NCBI GenBank assembly: GCA_963650915.1
Contig: CAVJMJ010000015.1
Coordinates: 1-64,000 of the forward strand
Origin: UBA4636 sp963650915
Lineage (GTDB): Bacteria > Bacillota > Clostridia > Christensenellales > Borkfalkiaceae
Reading direction: 5' to 3'
DNA length: 64,000 nucleotides
Each line of letters opens with the position of its first letter. Within the stretch, counting starts at the first letter, position 1. The notes beneath the pieces were generated by a model that searched no databases, was not told the origin of the DNA, and saw nothing but the letters and a program-made list of their open reading frames with translations. The position numbers and the translations under genes were made by a program. Shown here piece by piece: positions 61,253-64,000 of this stretch.

Positions 61253-61768
61253 ATGAAAAAAGCGTGCATAAGTTTCGGACTTATTCTCATAATAGTTTTG
61301 TCGGCGGTACTTTTAACCGAAAGCGCCGATAAAACCGAGTATTTGCGCATCCACATAAGAGCAAATTCCAACAGTCAAATCGACCAAAATATAAAATATG
61401 AGGTCAAAGATTTGGTTGTAAGTTACCTTACGCCGATTATAGAAAACGCAAAATCCAAAGACGAGGCGATAAGTATAATCGAAAGCCAAAAAAGTGCCGT
61501 TAACGGGCTTATAGACCGCTTTTTATCCGAAAACGGGTTTAGTTACGAAGCAAAAACAGAGGTTAGAAAAGAGAAGTTTCCCACTCGTGCTTACGGCGAA
61601 CTCGTTTTAGAAGAAGGCGTTTACGACGCCGTTATTATCGAGCTCGGAAGCGGAAAAGGCGACAATTGGTGGTGCGTGGTGTTTCCCCCGCTTTGTTTTA
61701 CCGAAGACAGGGTAACGTATTACTCGGTAATAGCCGAATTTTTCAAAAGGTTAAAACAAGGAGGATAA
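61253..61768 (+). CDS. spoIIR: Stage II sporulation protein R
   Basis: A 171-aa secreted or membrane-anchored protein (hydrophobic 6-23) with the SpoIIR signature YLRIHIRANSNSQIDQNIKY followed by EVKDLVVSYLTP, and the C-terminal block DNWWCVVFPPLCFTE. In the family it is made in the forespore and triggers SpoIIGA to process pro-sigma-E in the mother cell. Length is slightly short but complete. AAAGGAGATA precedes the ATG. The next gene starts at the base after its stop, so it is co-transcribed with sleB here, which is not the usual Bacillus arrangement. In-frame match to the dispersed element at VNGLIDRFLSE. Confidence 0.92.
   Translation: MKKACISFGLILIIVLSAVLLTESADKTEYLRIHIRANSNSQIDQNIKYEVKDLVVSYLTPIIENAKSKDEAISIIESQKSAVNGLIDRFLSENGFSYEAKTEVRKEKFPTRAYGELVLEEGVYDAVIIELGSGKGDNWWCVVFPPLCFTEDRVTYYSVIAEFFKRLKQGG
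61497..61525 (+). repeat. Dispersed element inside spoIIR
   Basis: CCGTTAACGGGCTTATAGAC then CGCTTTTTATCC, translated V-N-G-L-I-D-R-F-L-S. The tail is like copy 7 (24530). Confidence 0.55.
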
Positions 61769-62485
61769 ATGAAAAAAAGGTTAACGATAATTATCGTTGC
61801 GCTCGTTATGCTATTCGGTATAATCGGAACTATCGAGGCGGTAACGATAAACAAAAGCACTCATGACGATTACGTTTTGACGGCTGTTTTAAAGCAGGGA
61901 AGTCAGGGCGAATTGGTCAAAGCCGTACAAACGAAACTCAAAAGATGGGGCTACTATAACGGCTCCGTCGACGGAATTTACGGCGCGAAAACAAAAGCCG
62001 CAGTCATCTATTTTCAGAAAAAGAACGGCTTATCCGCCGACGGCGTAGTCGGTAAAAAAACTCTTGCCGCTCTCGGTATCAGCGAGTCTAAATATTCGGG
62101 AAGCGGTAGTTCGGGCTCCGCAGGTAAATATTCCGACCAAGACGTCGCTCTTTTGGCTCGACTTATATACGGTGAGGCAAGAGGCGAAAGTTATACGGGG
62201 CAGGTTGCCGTTGCCGCGGTAGTTTTGAACAGAGTTAAAAGTTCGTCTTTCCCGAACACTATATCGGGGGTTATTTATCAACCGTACGCATTTACGGCTG
62301 TAAGCGACGGACAAATAAATTACACGCCGAATTCCACCGCTTATAGTGCGGCAAAGGACGCAATCAACGGTTGGGATCCTACCGGCGGAGCCGTTTATTA
62401 TTACAACCCGTCAACCGCTACCAGCGCATGGATTTATTCGCGCAAGGTAACCACGACTATAGGAAATCACGTATTTGCAGTGTAA
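61769..62485 (+). CDS. sleB: Spore cortex-lytic enzyme SleB
   Basis: A 238-aa protein: N-terminal hydrophobic segment (5-23), a PG_binding_1 domain (about 37-97, KQGSQGELVKAVQTKLKRWG, then YYNGSVDGIYGAKTKAAV), a Gly/Ser linker, and a Hydrolase_2/SleB lytic transglycosylase domain (about 125-237). LLARLIYGEARGESYTGQVA carries the catalytic Glu; FPNTISGVIYQPYAFTAVSD follows. It acts on muramic-lactam cortex during germination. AAGGAGG within the end of spoIIR precedes the ATG. Followed 10 bp later by its partner ypeB. Confidence 0.95.
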   Translation: MKKRLTIIIVALVMLFGIIGTIEAVTINKSTHDDYVLTAVLKQGSQGELVKAVQTKLKRWGYYNGSVDGIYGAKTKAAVIYFQKKNGLSADGVVGKKTLAALGISESKYSGSGSSGSAGKYSDQDVALLARLIYGEARGESYTGQVAVAAVVLNRVKSSSFPNTISGVIYQPYAFTAVSDGQINYTPNSTAYSAAKDAINGWDPTGGAVYYYNPSTATSAWIYSRKVTTTIGNHVFAV

Positions 62486-62495
62486 GGAGAACATT

Positions 62496-64000
62496 ATGAA
62501 AAACGACGCTACCAATAAGGTCGAAAAATTGACCGAAAAAAACAAAAAAGAAAGAAAAATCGAGCCCGATACAGATAAAAAGGCTTACAAAGCCAAAAAG
62601 ACCGACGATATTGAAGAGCCTGTTTTAGATAAAAAAGCAGAAAAAGAAAAGGAAATGAAACTCAAACGCATCGAAAATGCTAAATTAAAACGGGAAAAAC
62701 GCCGTAAACGCGACGAGGAAAGGGCTAAACTCAAAGAAAACCGTATCAAGGCTAAAAAAGCCAAGGCGGAAATTCGTAAAAAGAAAAAAGAAGAATACAG
62801 GCAGGAAAAATTAAGGCGAAAAGAAGAACGCCTTGCTCGTCGTGATATGTTAAAACACGAAAGCCGTGAAGAAAAAGAAAAACGCATCGCCGCGGAAAAG
62901 CAAGCAAAGCGTAAAGAAAGGGACTTAAAACGTCAGGCGATAATTAAAGCGCGTGAACAAAAAGCCGAAATTCGTCGCCAAAAACGAGCGGACAAGATAG
63001 CCGTTAAAGAGCAAAAAGCCAAAACGAGAATGGAAAACAAAGACAAAAAGCGTAGTCGCGGGCTCGGCGGATGGCTTGCCGCCGTTATCGCACTCGGCGG
63101 AACGACTTTGGTGCTTGCAACGCTGTTTACTTTGAGCATGCTTAACGTTTTACCGGGCACGCAAACTTTTAACGCCGACGCAGTCGCCGAAAGTTATTAT
63201 AGTTTGGTCGATTACGTTGACAACATTGACGTAAACTTGTCTAAACTTATCCTTTCCAACGACGACGGCGAAAGACAACGCATTTTGGTTAACCTTATCG
63301 AGGAGGCAAGTCTTGCGTCCGAAGACATTACAAAAATACCATTAAAAGACGAAAGCAAGTACTATACCACGAAGTATATAAATCAGGTTGCAGATTACTC
63401 AAAATACCTCAATAATAGGCTTATAGACGGAGATTCTTTAACGAAAGCCGATAAAGAAAACTTGCAGTCTTTATATAAAATCAACACCGCCTTGCGTGAA
63501 GGACTTTTAAGTTTAAACGAAAGCATGGGGGACGGTTACGACTTTAAAACCGTACTGAACGAGAACGACGACAACCTTATGCTCGAAACTTTTTCCGAAC
63601 TCGAAAAACGAGCGGTTGATTATCCCAAACTTATATACGACGGACCGTTTTCGGACAGCGAGGACAAGGAAGAAGAAAAGACTTCCGAAAGCATTCCCGT
63701 AAGTCGCGCGGAAGAAAAGTTTAAAAATTATTTTAGCGATTACGAAGTAAAAAACGTGGAAACTTTAGGCGAGCAACACGGAAATATAGAATGTTACAGC
63801 ATAAAAGCCGATGCAAAAGACGGTGAAATCCACGCCTTTTTGGCAACCGACGACGGCGAACTTATTATGTTTAACCACTACGCCGACTGCACCGAAAACA
63901 ATTATAGTTTAAATGAATGTATCAAAATCGCGGATGAATATATTCAAAGTTTGGGTTACGACAAAATGACTTCGGTTTGGGCGACCGAAAGCGGAAGTAC
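62496..64000 (+). CDS. ypeB: YpeB-like germination protein with long basic N-terminal extension (partial, runs off edge)
   Basis: Open for 501 codons to the end of the window without a stop. The first 185 residues are extremely Lys/Arg/Glu-rich with few hydrophobics (RENRIKAKKAKAEIRKKKKE-like stretches; predicted long charged helix). One membrane segment (about 190-215, WLAAVIALGGTTLVLATLFT) precedes the YpeB-type domain: AESYYSLVDYVDNIDVNLSK and a later PepSY-like part from about 390. YpeB normally starts with the membrane segment and is about 450 aa; the extension is the oddity. YpeB is required for SleB localisation and activity in spores, and sleB is 10 bp upstream. AAGGAGA before the ATG. 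Dispersed-element match in frame at NNRLIDGDS. Confidence 0.85.
   Translation, partial: MKNDATNKVEKLTEKNKKERKIEPDTDKKAYKAKKTDDIEEPVLDKKAEKEKEMKLKRIENAKLKREKRRKRDEERAKLKENRIKAKKAKAEIRKKKKEEYRQEKLRRKEERLARRDMLKHESREEKEKRIAAEKQAKRKERDLKRQAIIKAREQKAEIRRQKRADKIAVKEQKAKTRMENKDKKRSRGLGGWLAAVIALGGTTLVLATLFTLSMLNVLPGTQTFNADAVAESYYSLVDYVDNIDVNLSKLILSNDDGERQRILVNLIEEASLASEDITKIPLKDESKYYTTKYINQVADYSKYLNNRLIDGDSLTKADKENLQSLYKINTALREGLLSLNESMGDGYDFKTVLNENDDNLMLETFSELEKRAVDYPKLIYDGPFSDSEDKEEEKTSESIPVSRAEEKFKNYFSDYEVKNVETLGEQHGNIECYSIKADAKDGEIHAFLATDDGELIMFNHYADCTENNYSLNECIKIADEYIQSLGYDKMTSVWATESGS
63411..63437 (+). repeat. Dispersed element inside the ypeB-like gene
   Basis: AATAATAGGCTTATAGAC then GGAGATTCTT, translated N-N-R-L-I-D-G-D-S. 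Confidence 0.45.

Overview
The window is low-GC DNA of a spore-forming Firmicute, most likely an uncultured anaerobic Clostridia member. Direct support: canonical GGAGG ribosome binding sites, AT-rich intergenic DNA, and sporulation or germination genes (SPOCS/LysM protein, SpoIIR, SleB and a YpeB-like protein running off the right edge). A minimal SufC/SufB pair, a GlpA-like oxidoreductase trio and large BspA/InlB-repeat surface proteins fit an anaerobic gut organism, but the taxonomic placement is inference. I saw no rRNA, tRNA, CRISPR array, insertion sequence or prophage.

Layout. 1-2.7 kb: a long A-rich leader, then two overlapping genes for exported SipW/TasA-like proteins. 3-7.5 kb: an XRE repressor with paired palindromic operators, divergent from a 1271-aa surface protein. 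7.9-15.9 kb, mostly minus strand: a QueT-type transporter component, small proteins, a MacB-like ABC exporter, a long acidic protein with a HIRAN-like end and a DUF1540 peptide, separated by repeat-rich DNA. 15.9-24.5 kb: SPOCS/LysM sporulation protein, ispE, a second giant surface protein and a HAD phosphatase. 24.6-27.6 kb: a three-gene glycerol-3-phosphate-dehydrogenase-like operon. 27.8-30.2 kb: an XRE regulator facing a probable small RNA, then a sigma factor with an RsgI-like anti-sigma factor. 30.8-35.8 kb: lipid kinase, acyltransferase, minimal SUF (SMS-like) pair, LOG-family protein and Mrp/NBP35 ATPase. 36.0-52.3 kb: an AraC regulator and a divergent arabinan/galactoside utilisation locus with three GH43 proteins, a complete sugar ABC transporter with its own ATPase, two BIG2 lipoproteins, a GH36 alpha-galactosidase and an SGNH-type esterase. 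53.2-64 kb: ung, a radical SAM / DUF2344 / RNase G operon, nagB, a stand-alone UgpC/MsmK ATPase, then spoIIR-sleB-ypeB.

The sugar locus reads as one pathway. Surface lipoproteins bind and trim an arabinose- and galactose-containing polymer, the ABC transporter imports the oligosaccharides, and the non-exported GH43 and GH36 enzymes finish the job. The divergent AraC protein is the likely switch.

The most unusual signal is a short dispersed element: GATAACGGGCTTATAG followed by a few variable bases and ACTTTT. It occurs about 13 times between genes on both strands, and at least six times inside genes, always in the one reading frame that avoids stops (reading N-G-L-I or N-R-L-I). A second notable item is a perfect 11-bp inverted repeat overlapping both -10 boxes between an XRE gene and a strong promoter that serves a ~115-nt terminator-ended transcript with no ORF. 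Nearly every long intergenic gap also holds its own unrelated degenerate tandem repeat.
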